Below are positions 34,606 through 43,904 of a stretch of DNA of 64,000 bases, in pieces. A program made the position numbers and the translations under genes. The notes beneath the pieces were generated by a model. The model saw only the letters and a list, made by a program, of their open reading frames with translations, ran no database searches and was not told the DNA's origin. Origin of the DNA: Taibaiella koreensis (lineage in GTDB: Bacteria; Bacteroidota; Bacteroidia; Chitinophagales; Chitinophagaceae); NCBI RefSeq assembly GCF_003545715.1, contig NZ_QVNU01000007.1, positions 124,001-188,000 of the forward strand, given 5' to 3'. Position 1 is the first letter of the stretch; the number at the start of each line of letters is the position of its first letter.

Positions 34606-35688
34606 TCAGGGGCAGACATTCAGGTCTGCCTCTTTTTTTTGCGCATGCTCACGAAAGTACACCCATCGGGTGACGTCGCTATAGGTATTGATACCTTCGG
34701 TCTGTCCATGGAACCGCAGGTACTCGTCGTAAAGCGAAGTGCTGATACGGCGGAACTTGCTGCGATAACGCCTGTTCATGGCGCGAAGGGTATCCATATC
34801 GTTCCGGCTCTGCTGGTTGAGGTGGGCAAAGATCTGGCGGGCGGCAATGGAATCCCTGACCTGCAGGTCGGAATACGCATACAGGAACAGGTTGAAATAG
34901 GCAGAATAACGGAAGGCAGGTATACTGCTTTCTGCACCCAGCACATAAGCCAGCAGGTTGGCGTCGTCTTCGGCGGCAATGCCCGCCTGATGGGCCATTT
35001 CGTGGCTCACCACAAAAGGATGCATAAACAGTGGGATAAACCGGTTGAACTGCCCTTCGCCTGAAAGGGGGTTGTAATAGCCCTGGATGCCCAGATAATT
35101 GAGCATGTACCCCAGCGAGGTGGGCTTCACTTTAAGGCGGGGCAGCCTGTCGCCGAAGCGTTGGTGGTAGAGGTTATTGGCCAATACATTGGTGCGCTCC
35201 AGGTTGCTGTAGACAATCGGTTGCTGCTGTTCTGCATTCATGCCCTTCACCAGCTGCTCGTTAAGGTCGATGAGCGCAGGGGTATCCCATTGCAGCATCT
35301 CCAGGTCCCAACTGGCAGAAAGCGGCTTGCGGGCGTAGTTGCCGCCCCAAAATAGCAGAAATATGAAATAGATGAAGAGCGGGAGCATGACCAGGCGTAG
35401 CGATTCGGTGAGCAGATCGCCCTTATTCTTCCGGAAGGTGAACAAAAAATAAAGCGTCCGTATCAGTACCAGTAGCAGCAACAATGCAAGCAGCAGGTAC
35501 AGGATATCGCCCAGGCTCACCGAAATGCCGTTAAGCAGATTGCTGCGGCCTTTTTGCAAGGGCAGGAAAATATCCCGTATATAAAAGCCAAGAAAAGATT
35601 CGCTGTTGCTCAGCGTATATTGAAAGATAAGGATCAGTACAAGCAGGACCACTATAGCACCGATACGCAGGTAGTTTCTTCGTTTCAT
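34606..35688 (-). CDS. DUF3810 family membrane protein with zinc-protease-like motif
   Basis: A 360-residue protein with three N-terminal membrane segments (about residues 8-25, 58-85 and 98-118) and a soluble C-terminal domain. That domain contains SHEMAHQAG, an HExxH motif (His-Glu-x-x-His), and downstream EDDANLLAYV and YSAYFNLFLYAYSD. The layout matches DUF3810, a Bacteroidota family resembling membrane-anchored metallopeptidases; activity is not demonstrated. The ATG at 35688 is chosen over an upstream GTG. The last codons overlap the terminator of the convergent TPR gene. Confidence 0.85.
   Translation of the reverse strand: MKRRNYLRIGAIVVLLVLILIFQYTLSNSESFLGFYIRDIFLPLQKGRSNLLNGISVSLGDILYLLLALLLLLVLIRTLYFLFTFRKNKGDLLTESLRLVMLPLFIYFIFLLFWGGNYARKPLSASWDLEMLQWDTPALIDLNEQLVKGMNAEQQQPIVYSNLERTNVLANNLYHQRFGDRLPRLKVKPTSLGYMLNYLGIQGYYNPLSGEGQFNRFIPLFMHPFVVSHEMAHQAGIAAEDDANLLAYVLGAESSIPAFRYSAYFNLFLYAYSDLQVRDSIAARQIFAHLNQQSRNDMDTLRAMNRRYRSKFRRISTSLYDEYLRFHGQTEGINTYSDVTRWVYFREHAQKKEADLNVCP
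34611..34640 (+). terminator. Terminator of the TPR gene, inside the end of the convergent gene
   Basis: Stem GGCAGAC / GTCTGCC (7 bp, 6-base loop) followed by TC and eight T residues. It starts 24 bases after the TPR stop and lies within the last codons of the opposite-strand DUF3810 gene. Confidence 0.85.
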
Positions 35689-35788
35689 AGCAAACACCCT
35701 GTGGTAAGCAGGGGAGAAATGTTAGGCAGATGGTAAAGCCGCGCAGGATGATGATGCCAGCCTGTAAATTAGTTAACTTTACTTAATT

Positions 35789-36319
35789 ATGACGAGCCGG
35801 GGTTTTAAAATCTTTGTTTCTTGTTTGTTATTAATTGGTACGGCGCCGGCGGCCCGGGCACAGTTTACACAAGTGAGCCTGGGTGTGAACGGGCTTACCT
35901 GCTCGCAGTGCAGCCGCAGCGTGGAAATGCAGTTGCGGAAGTTACCCTTTGTAGCCGATGTTACCATGGACCTGGGACGTACCGAGGGCCTTATCCGCTT
36001 TCGCGACAAGCAGCCGGTGCGCATCAATGCGATCGCCCGGGCCGTGAAAGATGCAGGCTTCTCTTTACGATACCTGGAGGCGGACCTCGATCCAGCTATG
36101 GTACAGTTGTCGGGCAAGGGCTGCTTCCAGCTCAATGGCGATGCCTACTACGTATCGGGGCCTGAGACCCTGGTTGCGGGCAAAGTATTACGATTGCAGT
36201 TTGTGGGAAAGGACTACGGCGGCAAAGGTGCGCAGAAAGGCCATCGATTGCCGGAGGCTGGCTCCTGCCGGGGAAAGCAGGTATATTATACCGTCGCCAA
36301 TGCCCCTAAACCCCAATAG
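35789..36319 (+). CDS. Exported HMA-domain (heavy-metal-associated) protein
   Basis: A 176-residue protein with a signal peptide (MTSRGFKIFVSCLLLIGTAP, ending ARAQ). It carries one HMA ferredoxin-like domain at about residues 27-95: VNGLTCSQCSRSVEMQLRKL has the CxxC metal site (Cys-Ser-Gln-Cys), followed by VADVTMDLGRTEGLIRF and IARAVKDAGFSLRYLE. HMA domains bind Cu(I) or similar soft metals. The remaining ~80 residues form a second small domain without clear homology (CFQLNGDAYYVSG). The next gene, 62 bases downstream, encodes an outer-membrane barrel, suggesting a joint envelope metal function (inference). Confidence 0.85.
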   Translation: MTSRGFKIFVSCLLLIGTAPAARAQFTQVSLGVNGLTCSQCSRSVEMQLRKLPFVADVTMDLGRTEGLIRFRDKQPVRINAIARAVKDAGFSLRYLEADLDPAMVQLSGKGCFQLNGDAYYVSGPETLVAGKVLRLQFVGKDYGGKGAQKGHRLPEAGSCRGKQVYYTVANAPKPQ

Positions 36320-36351
36320 CAGCCGGTAGCTGTGGTGCAGCCGGCTTTTGC

Positions 36352-36359
36352 TACCTTTG
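36352..36359 (+). promoter_or_regulatory. Putative -7 box upstream of the barrel gene
   Basis: TACCTTTG, perfect TAnnTTTG, ending 22 bases before the GTG start at 36382. It suggests the barrel gene can be transcribed separately from the HMA gene. Confidence 0.5.
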
Positions 36360-36381
36360 TGCTGAAATCTTTGTTGCTGCC

Positions 36382-37335
36382 GTGAAATCCTTCCTGACCA
36401 TATCGCTGGTGTTGTGTGCTCTTACCGGGCGGGCGCAGGAATTATTCCCGCTCAGCGAGCCGGCCAGCAATATCCCCAAAGGCGCCCTGGGCGTCCGTCT
36501 TTACTCCGAAGCGTACAACGAGGTCGGTCAGTTGCGCATGATGAGCTCTCTGCGGCTCATGTATGGCCTTACACCACGTTTATCGGTATACCTTACCGGC
36601 ATTGCTTCCAATCACCACGGCAGAAAGATGCCCATCGAGTTTCCTTTCCACAATACACCGGAAAGAGGTGCGCATTATCCTTATAAATTCAACGGCGTGC
36701 ATCTTTATGCCAAATACCGCTTTCTCTCGCTGGACGCAGAGCGCAGGCACTTCCGTATGGCTGCCTATGGCGAAGGCACCTATGTGAATACGACCCACCA
36801 TGAAACCGAGCCGGATCTTGAAATGGGCGATAACAAAGGCCTGGGCGTCGGCCTCATCACCACTTATCTCAAGGGCCGGTTTGCCGTTTCGCTCACCGCC
36901 GGTGGCATTCTTCCTGCGGTATACGAAGGCGGTTCTCCCGATCCTATAGAGTCCCTGCCCGATGTGCCGGTAAGGGTACAATACGGCAAGGCGCTCACCT
37001 ACAGCCTGTCCTTCGGCTACCTGCTGCTGCCCCGGAAATATGCCAATTACGACCAGGTGAATGTTAATCTTTACCTGGAGTTTCACGGCAAGGCATTCCA
37101 GACAGCCAAAGTAGATATATTCGCCGGCCAGGCCAATGAATATTTCCTCGATCCCTCGCGTTATCCTACCGCCTTACAGAAAGGCTATTACGTCGATGTA
37201 AGTCCCGGGGTGCAGGTCATTCTCAAATCCAATCTCCGTATCGACCTTTCCGCTACCTTCAGTTCCATGGGTATCTCTTACGCGCGCCTGTATCCGGTGT
37301 TCCAGGTGGGTATACAGCGCTATTTCTTCTGGTAG
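36382..37335 (+). CDS. Putative outer-membrane beta-barrel protein
   Basis: A 317-residue protein starting with GTG (no ATG available before the signal peptide, MKSFLTISLVLCALTGRAQ). The mature sequence alternates strands and turns: GALGVRLYSEAYNEVGQLRM, LMYGLTPRLSVYLTGIASNH, HLYAKYRFLS, GVGLITTYLKGRFAVSLTAG and VNVNLYLEFHGKAF. It ends in an aromatic residue (FQVGIQRYFFW), as outer-membrane barrels usually do. Several His residues in the second loop (SNHHGRK) and in NTTHHETEPD could bind metal, consistent with the HMA gene before it. Its stop codon directly abuts the stop of the convergent dehydrogenase gene. Confidence 0.75.
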   Translation: MKSFLTISLVLCALTGRAQELFPLSEPASNIPKGALGVRLYSEAYNEVGQLRMMSSLRLMYGLTPRLSVYLTGIASNHHGRKMPIEFPFHNTPERGAHYPYKFNGVHLYAKYRFLSLDAERRHFRMAAYGEGTYVNTTHHETEPDLEMGDNKGLGVGLITTYLKGRFAVSLTAGGILPAVYEGGSPDPIESLPDVPVRVQYGKALTYSLSFGYLLLPRKYANYDQVNVNLYLEFHGKAFQTAKVDIFAGQANEYFLDPSRYPTALQKGYYVDVSPGVQVILKSNLRIDLSATFSSMGISYARLYPVFQVGIQRYFFW

Positions 37336-39033
37336 CTATTCCAGGATGATCTTTTGCTGTGTCGTGTTGCCGGCTCCTTGCAGGTGTACGATGTACATGC
37401 CGCGGGCCAATGCACCAAGGGAAAAGCGTTGTGGTCCCTGCAGGCCGGCCAGGTTTTGTTGCCATACGGTAACGCCGTTCATTGCTGTAAGGCGCATATG
37501 GCTCATGTCCTGTGGCAGCGAGAGGTACAGCCAGCCGTCCTTGATCAGCGTAGGATAGACAAGGGCTGCCGAGGTGCCTGAAGCGTTTAAGGTAAGGATA
37601 TCGGAGTACCGGTAACGGCCGTCCTGGTCAATCATTTTCAGCCGGTAAAACAATTTGCCTTCGGCCGGTACAAAATGATCGAAACCATAAGTTGAGGGCA
37701 TATTGTGGGCGGCTACTGTTGCTGTGAAGCGGTACTGCTGTCCGTCCTGGCTATATTCGATTTCAAATCGGTCCAGCGACTGCTCCATGGCGGTTTCCCA
37801 GCTAAGCCTGGCCGTATTGTTGCGGTAGGTGCCTGTAAAGGAGCGCAGGCTCAGCGGCAGCACGGCCGACAGAACGACTTTATAGATCGTATTGTTGTTG
37901 AGGGAGACGGCATACAGCGTCCCGTCCTCTGCCTCACCGAAGGCGACAATGCCGCCAGGGAAAGCAGAGGCGTCCTGTTGGTAGGTGCTCCAGCCGCCGC
38001 TGCCATTGGGCCTTATGGTCCATTGATTGCCCGATACATAGTCGGCGCAAATATAAGTGCCGGCCAGGGCGGGATATTCGGTGCCACGGTATACATGACC
38101 GCCGGTGATCGAGGAGCCGCCTGTAACGCTATTGTGCCCGTAGACAAAGATAGGTGCGGTATAGGCTGTCGCAGCCTGGCAGCCAGCCGTCTTGTAAGCG
38201 GTATTGCCTTCGTAGCAGCGCCAGCCCAGGTTGTGGCCGCCGGTCGATGCTGCCGGCAGAAAATCAACTTCCTCATAAGCATCCTGGCCTACATCGGCGA
38301 TCCACATATCGCCGGTGCCGCGGTCAAAGCTCCACCGGAAAGGGTTACGCAGTCCCAGGTTCCATATTTCGTCGCTTATATTGGGATCACTCGTATACGG
38401 ATTACCCGGCGGAATGGTGTAGAACGGAGCGGTAGCCGTGGTGGTAACATTCAACCGTAGCATTTTTCCCAATAGCACATTGCCGTTCTGAGCATTATTG
38501 GGCACATCGCCGCCACCGCCGCCATCGCCCGTACCCAGGTAAAGGTAGCCGTCGGTCCCGAAGAGCAGGCGGCCGCCATTGTGGTTGCTATTAGTAGGGT
38601 GGGGAATGGTCAACACGACTTGTTTGGAAGCGGCATCAACGCTGTCGGCATTGGCGCTCACCTGGTACCGGGCCAGCTGCAGGTCAAGATTGGGCAGGGT
38701 ATAGTACACAAACAGGTAGCCGTTGGTCGCGTAAGAAGGGTGAAAGGCCAGGCTGAGCAGGCCGCCTTCTCCTGCGGTACCGATGCCGGTCACCGTAAGG
38801 AAATCGCGGACATAACCCAATGCAGCATTATGCACCCGTATCGTACCGCCGCGCTGGACCACGAACAGTCGGTTACTGCCATCGCCGGCATTTACGATGT
38901 CCATGGGCGTGGTCAGCCCGGTAATGGCGGAGGTATATTGCAGCACGGGCTGCTGGGCATGTGTGGTGGGCAATAAGCTGCAGAAAAGGAGGGATGCGGG
39001 CAGGCAATACTGTTGTAGATGTTTGGCTAACAT
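37336..39033 (-). CDS. PQQ-dependent sugar dehydrogenase-like protein with T9SS type A signal
   Basis: A 565-residue secreted protein. The signal peptide ends TTHAQQ. Residues about 30-395 form the six-bladed propeller of the soluble aldose/sorbosone dehydrogenase family (PQQ type): GEGGLLSLAFHPSYATNGYL, SNHNGGRLLFGTDGYLYLG, NLGLRNPFRWSFDRGTGDMW, DVGQDAYEEVDFL and TGGHVYRGTEYPALAG. A fibronectin-like segment follows (NNTARLSWETAMEQSLDRFE). The last ~75 residues (VYPTLIKDGWLYLSL ... GMYIVHLQGAG) are a T9SS type A sorting domain. It should therefore be surface-exposed and oxidise sugars using PQQ; whether the strain makes PQQ cannot be seen. Confidence 0.9.
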   Translation of the reverse strand: MLAKHLQQYCLPASLLFCSLLPTTHAQQPVLQYTSAITGLTTPMDIVNAGDGSNRLFVVQRGGTIRVHNAALGYVRDFLTVTGIGTAGEGGLLSLAFHPSYATNGYLFVYYTLPNLDLQLARYQVSANADSVDAASKQVVLTIPHPTNSNHNGGRLLFGTDGYLYLGTGDGGGGGDVPNNAQNGNVLLGKMLRLNVTTTATAPFYTIPPGNPYTSDPNISDEIWNLGLRNPFRWSFDRGTGDMWIADVGQDAYEEVDFLPAASTGGHNLGWRCYEGNTAYKTAGCQAATAYTAPIFVYGHNSVTGGSSITGGHVYRGTEYPALAGTYICADYVSGNQWTIRPNGSGGWSTYQQDASAFPGGIVAFGEAEDGTLYAVSLNNNTIYKVVLSAVLPLSLRSFTGTYRNNTARLSWETAMEQSLDRFEIEYSQDGQQYRFTATVAAHNMPSTYGFDHFVPAEGKLFYRLKMIDQDGRYRYSDILTLNASGTSAALVYPTLIKDGWLYLSLPQDMSHMRLTAMNGVTVWQQNLAGLQGPQRFSLGALARGMYIVHLQGAGNTTQQKIILE

Positions 39034-39311
39034 AGAAAATAGTGTTTGGTTACAAAGAGAAAAGGTTCAGAAAGGGGGTCTCCGGAGCGGGCAGTTACAG
39101 GGCGATCTTAGCACAGTTCATAATTGCGAAAGCGTAATGCTTCTGTAAAGTAACAGGGTACCAGCCGCAGAAGATGATAAGGAAATATTAAAAGTGAATA
39201 GAATGGCATAAGTTGGCGAAAATGACGTTTTAACGGCCCGCCTCATCCGCAAAATGAATATTTATGTGTTAATTTCGCATAAACTCCTTGCTGCTTGCAG
39301 CTTTATCATCT

Positions 39312-42300
39312 ATGCGTTTCACCTCTTTGTTTGTTCGTAGGATTTGTGCAGGGTTACTTTTTTGTTGTTCCGCTTTTACAGTGCCGGCGCAGTCTTATAA
39401 AAGCCTGCTTTGGGAAATTACCGGCAACGGGCTCAAAAAGCCATCTTACCTTTTCGGTACGATGCATATCAGCAATAAAATGGTGTTTCACCTGAGCGAT
39501 AGCTTTTATGCTGCTATCCGCAGCGCCGATGTGGTAGCTATAGAGCTCAACCCCGAGCAATGGCAAAGCGAGATGCCCCGGATGAACAAGCAGGGAGAAC
39601 TGTACAAATACTACAACGCTACTTACTATACCGATTACCTGAAGGAACAGTCCTTTACCGAAGACAATTTCCTGGAGCCCCTGTTGGCCTCCCTCAGGTT
39701 TGAACCGGCCATTAACGATGCACTGCTGTACCGTAATGAGAGCCGTATGGACAATTTCCAGGAAGATACCTACCTGGACCTCTACATTTATCAGACCGGG
39801 AAGAAGCTGGGAAAGCAAACTGCGGGCGTGGAGACCTTCATGGGCTCACAGCGTATGCTGATGGAGGCTATGATAGATGCCGCAGCCGAGACGAAACCAC
39901 AGAGGAGCAATGAGGACGCCGACGCTTATGAACTGGGGCAAAGCCTGCAGGATGCCTATCGTAGGGGCGATCTCGATATGCTTGATTCACTGAACAAGGT
40001 TACCGAATACACGCAGAGTTTTACTGAGAAGTTCCTGTACCGTCGCAACGAGATGCAGGCCGCTTCCATGGACAGCATTATGAAGCAAAAAAGTCTTTTT
40101 GTAGGCGTGGGTGCAGCGCATCTGCCGGGTAGGAGAGGCGTAATTGAGCTCTTGCGGAAAAAAGGCTATACCCTGAGGCCGCTGCCTATGCTGGACAGAG
40201 ACGCTTCACAAAAGCGTTATATCGATTCGCTTACGGTGCCGGTACAATTTGTACGGCAATATGCCGCCGACAGCATGTACAGCGTATCGGTACCGGGAAG
40301 GCTGAATGATATCGAAAGCAGGGGCAATATGTCGTTGAAGCATTACGCCGATATGGGCAACGGCTCCTATTACCTGGTGACACGCATCAAGACCAATATG
40401 CTTTTCAATAGCTATAGTCCGCAGCGTATGCTGAAAATGGTCGACAGCCTGCTGTATGAGAATGTACCGGGCACCATATTGTCGAGCAAGTCCATTACCA
40501 ATAGTGGTTATCCCGGTATTGATATTATTAACCGTACCCGCAAAGGCGACCTGCAGCACTACCAGCTGATGATCACCCCTTCCGAACTTTTCGTTTTCAA
40601 AATGGGCGGCAAAGGCAATTATGTGGATGGCAAGGAAGCCGGGGAGTTCTTCGGTTCGATCAGCCTGAGAACGGCCGCCGGCGGATGGCAGACCTTTACG
40701 CCGGCCTCAGGCGGCTTTAGCGTCGATATGCCGGAAACGCCCCGCACCTTTTTCAACGCCGATGGCAGCGATCGTCTTCCCGAATGGAAATATGAAGCGA
40801 CAGACCCCGCTACCGGGGAAAAATACGGCGTCATCCGGAAGAGCATTTATAGCTTCGATTTCATCGAGCCCGATACCTTCGATCTTATGCTGATGGCCGA
40901 GAGCTTCGGCAGCAGCGATCAATGGGAAGAAGGCCCGAAAGCGGGCCGGATGGCCAAGCATGGCGGACGCGCCGTGAGAGACCTGGCTTTCAGGGCCAAG
41001 GACGGCGATTATATAGAAGCCAGGGTGGTGCTGTTCGGACCACAATACTACTTGCTGGTGCACCGGAGTCAGCATAAGAGTAGTAAAGCCGGGGCTTTTT
41101 TCAATTCTTTCCGCTTTGTTCCCTTCCGTTATCCCGGGCCACAGGTTTTTAGCGATACCACTCTTCGCTTTTCTGTAAACAGTTGCGTAAGGCCTGTAAT
41201 CGATCCCGATATTGCCGACATGATGTCCTACGTAAAGCAGAAGGAGCCTTTGCTCAGGAAAGAAGTGACCTATAACAATGAGCCTGAGAATCATTACGCC
41301 AATTTTGTTTCAGAGGAGACGGGAGAAGTGATCGTGGTCAATCATTATGAGTTCCCATCGTATTTCTATATTAAGGACAGCGCTGCTTTCTGGAACAACC
41401 AGTTTTCCCCCGACAGCAGCCTTATGTTACGCCATAAGCAGCAACTTAGCCGGGGCCAGGGTGTGCAGGCCTGGTTGCTCGAATGGGCCGATACCGGAAG
41501 TACCCGGCTCATCCGCAAGCTGATCCTCCAGAAGGATATGGATATGGTGACCGCAACGACTATGCGGGACAGCACGCTTCCCCTAAGCAGCTTTCTCGAT
41601 AGCTTCTACGGTACGCTGGCCTTGGGCAGCAATGGTACGCCGGGTAGCCTGTATCATGGCAAACAGGAGCAGTATTTTCAAGACTATTACAGCAGCGATA
41701 CCTTACGCAGTAAAAAGGCCAGGGCAGCGTTGTCTTCGGTATACTTCGGCAAGGAGGGCTATCCGCAGCTGCTGGCGGCTCTGGCAAAGCTCAATCACCG
41801 GGAAAAGGATTATTATGATATGAAGACCGGCATCATCGCAGAAATAGGTGCGATTGGCGACAGCACCATAAAGCCGGCAATTACCACCCAACTGAAGCAG
41901 ATTTACCTGGCAGCGGGTGATACGACACTTTTCCAGAACAGCGTGCTGAAGGCCCTGGCCGCCCTGGCTACGCCGGCGGCAACCGATTCATTCAGGAACC
42001 TGATACTGCAGGATCCACCGGCCTTTGACGAATCTTATGAGTATGCGGGACTATTTGGCGTTTATAGTGATAGCCTGAAGCTGGCCGCGAGGCTTTTTCC
42101 CGGGATCATGAGTCTTACAGCAGTTGAGGATTTTAAGGCGCCGGTAAGAGAGCTGCTGGTGTCGTTGCTCGACAGCGGCTATGTACAGCCCTCCGACTAT
42201 GACGACTTTGCCGGTAACATTTACTTCGATGCCAAGATCGCGCTGAAAAAACTGCAGTATTCCTCCGAGAGTATGCAGGGCAAGGGAGACGATGATGTAG

Positions 42301-43004
42301 CCGAGACTTATAGCCGGGAGCGGGTATATGGTACAGAAGGCCGGTCGGACGCCTATGGCGCTACGGATATGCTCACCTATGTGAAGCTGCTGGCGCCCTT
42401 TTATCGCAAAAATCCCAATCTGCCCAAATTCTTCGATAAGCTACTACAGCTGGGCAACCGGCAGATAAGGCTCAATACCGCCCTGGCCTTGCTCCGGCAG
42501 GGACAGCCTGTTGCCGATAGTATATGGACCGCCCTGGCAGAAGAAAAAGGCTATCGCAACTATCTGTGGTCACAGCTCAAAGCGGCCGGGCAGGAACAAT
42601 TCTTCCCGCAAAAGTACCGTCGTCCCGAAGCCGTGGCAGCTGGCCTGCTATATGCTTCCTACGGCAGTATGCTGGACAGCCTGCAACCGCTGGATCACGC
42701 ACCCATAGTACAAAAAGAGAAAGCGATCACCAGCTATTTTTATAAATATAAGCAAAAACGTTCCGACGACTGGAAGCTGGCGATCAGCAGTGTGCGACAG
42801 TCTAAGGGTAAGCCTGTTGAAGGTTATGCATACCTGATGCAACTGTCGGATAAGAAGCTGGCGGCGACGGCGCCGGCGATCGACCGGCAGATTGAAGCGC
42901 AGTTCAGAAAACTGACAATTAGCAGGAGCAACTCAGGCAATCATTTTTATAACAGCAGTCAGTATAATAGCAATTACGGAGCGTCGCCACCGGTTGCCGA
43001 CTAA
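39312..43004 (+). CDS. TraB/GumN family protein with very long C-terminal extension
   Basis: A 1230-residue exported protein (signal peptide ending FTVPAQ). Residues about 15-285 are a TraB/GumN domain: WEITGNGLKKPSYLFGTMHI and IELNPEQW near the start, FVGVGAAHLPGRRGVIELL at the end. These carry the paired GTxH and GAAHLxG motifs of the TIKI/TraB metalloprotease-like fold. The rest, about 940 residues, is not part of typical ~300-residue GumN proteins. It begins with a beta-rich region (280-640) and ends in helical repeats (650-1200). The ATG at 39312 gives the signal peptide; a TTG at 39288 is an alternative. It is transcribed alone. Function unknown. Confidence 0.82.
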   Translation: MRFTSLFVRRICAGLLFCCSAFTVPAQSYKSLLWEITGNGLKKPSYLFGTMHISNKMVFHLSDSFYAAIRSADVVAIELNPEQWQSEMPRMNKQGELYKYYNATYYTDYLKEQSFTEDNFLEPLLASLRFEPAINDALLYRNESRMDNFQEDTYLDLYIYQTGKKLGKQTAGVETFMGSQRMLMEAMIDAAAETKPQRSNEDADAYELGQSLQDAYRRGDLDMLDSLNKVTEYTQSFTEKFLYRRNEMQAASMDSIMKQKSLFVGVGAAHLPGRRGVIELLRKKGYTLRPLPMLDRDASQKRYIDSLTVPVQFVRQYAADSMYSVSVPGRLNDIESRGNMSLKHYADMGNGSYYLVTRIKTNMLFNSYSPQRMLKMVDSLLYENVPGTILSSKSITNSGYPGIDIINRTRKGDLQHYQLMITPSELFVFKMGGKGNYVDGKEAGEFFGSISLRTAAGGWQTFTPASGGFSVDMPETPRTFFNADGSDRLPEWKYEATDPATGEKYGVIRKSIYSFDFIEPDTFDLMLMAESFGSSDQWEEGPKAGRMAKHGGRAVRDLAFRAKDGDYIEARVVLFGPQYYLLVHRSQHKSSKAGAFFNSFRFVPFRYPGPQVFSDTTLRFSVNSCVRPVIDPDIADMMSYVKQKEPLLRKEVTYNNEPENHYANFVSEETGEVIVVNHYEFPSYFYIKDSAAFWNNQFSPDSSLMLRHKQQLSRGQGVQAWLLEWADTGSTRLIRKLILQKDMDMVTATTMRDSTLPLSSFLDSFYGTLALGSNGTPGSLYHGKQEQYFQDYYSSDTLRSKKARAALSSVYFGKEGYPQLLAALAKLNHREKDYYDMKTGIIAEIGAIGDSTIKPAITTQLKQIYLAAGDTTLFQNSVLKALAALATPAATDSFRNLILQDPPAFDESYEYAGLFGVYSDSLKLAARLFPGIMSLTAVEDFKAPVRELLVSLLDSGYVQPSDYDDFAGNIYFDAKIALKKLQYSSESMQGKGDDDVAETYSRERVYGTEGRSDAYGATDMLTYVKLLAPFYRKNPNLPKFFDKLLQLGNRQIRLNTALALLRQGQPVADSIWTALAEEKGYRNYLWSQLKAAGQEQFFPQKYRRPEAVAAGLLYASYGSMLDSLQPLDHAPIVQKEKAITSYFYKYKQKRSDDWKLAISSVRQSKGKPVEGYAYLMQLSDKKLAATAPAIDRQIEAQFRKLTISRSNSGNHFYNSSQYNSNYGASPPVAD

Positions 43005-43094
43005 GCGCGTGGAAGTCGCCGCCAGCTGCCGTTTTTCCCACAATTAGTGATATACGATTTAAAAAAATAGTTAGTATTTCTTGTTTTTGGGTAT

Positions 43095-43102
43095 TAACTT
43101 TG
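43095..43102 (+). promoter_or_regulatory. Putative -7 box of the sdh operon
   Basis: TAACTTTG, perfect TAnnTTTG, with TTAG at 43071-43074 (one mismatch to TTTG) 20 bases upstream. The leader to the sdhC ATG would be about 45 bases. Confidence 0.6.
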
Positions 43103-43154
43103 CACCCGAAAAAATGACAAAAAAATTACAATTCAATTTTTCTCCACTTACATT

Positions 43155-43823
43155 ATGAATTGGAAACACGCTTTTACTTCGTCGATCGGTAAAAAACTTG
43201 TTATGGGCTTTACCGGTCTGTTCCTCATTTCCTTTTTGGTGGTGCATTGTTATGTCAATGCGTTGATCTTTTTCAACGATGGTGGTGTGAAATTTACCGA
43301 GGCCGCCCACTTTATGGGCACCAATCCGGTCATCCGCATTATGGAGATCGGCCTCACAGTGGGTATCTTTGCCCACATTATCCAGGGCTTGCTGCTGACC
43401 TTCGAGAACCGCGCCAAGCGCCCGGTCGGTTACGCTAAGACGCCTGGTAACAAGAGCAGCAAATGGTATAGCCGCTCTATGGGCCTACTGGGTACCCTCA
43501 TCCTCCTGTTCTTTGTCCTGCACTGGTATCATTTCTGGATACCCAACCGCGCTTCGCAATTTATGGGCAACGGTGAGATCGATGCTTATGCCAAAATGAA
43601 GCTCGTATTCAGCCAAGCCTGGGTCGTGATCGTCTATATCCTGGGCTGTGTATCGCTGTCCTTCCACCTGATGCACGGCTTCTGGAGCGCTTTCCAGACC
43701 GTAGGCCTCAGCACCCGGAAATATAAAAGCATTATTAATGGTATGGGTATGGCGTTTGCTATTATTGTTCCGCTCATCTTTATCCTCATGCCGCTGTCCT
43801 TCTACCTGGGTTGGCTGGCTTAA
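43155..43823 (+). CDS. sdhC: Succinate dehydrogenase cytochrome b558 subunit
   Basis: A 222-residue membrane anchor with five hydrophobic helices, the single-anchor b558 type. It begins MNWKHAFTSSIGKKLVMGFT, a signature of this family. Histidines likely to bind the two haems lie in LISFLVVHCYVNAL, GIFAHIIQGLLL, FFVLHWYHFWIP and SLSFHLMHGFWSAFQ. It anchors SdhA/SdhB to the inner membrane and transfers electrons to menaquinone. First gene of the sdh operon, 81 bases before sdhA. Confidence 0.96.
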   Translation: MNWKHAFTSSIGKKLVMGFTGLFLISFLVVHCYVNALIFFNDGGVKFTEAAHFMGTNPVIRIMEIGLTVGIFAHIIQGLLLTFENRAKRPVGYAKTPGNKSSKWYSRSMGLLGTLILLFFVLHWYHFWIPNRASQFMGNGEIDAYAKMKLVFSQAWVVIVYILGCVSLSFHLMHGFWSAFQTVGLSTRKYKSIINGMGMAFAIIVPLIFILMPLSFYLGWLA

Positions 43824-43904
43824 GCCACAAATAGTCGACGGAGCAAGGGTTTCCGTCCCCGAATAGCATTATAGTTCTGAATTAAAAAATATACCGTAGC
43901 AACA

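Noticed and set aside
43824-43904. A terminator between sdhC and sdhA (GACGGA...TCCGTC)
   Set aside because: Only a 6-bp stem with no T run; it is more likely an mRNA stabilising or incidental hairpin within the operon.
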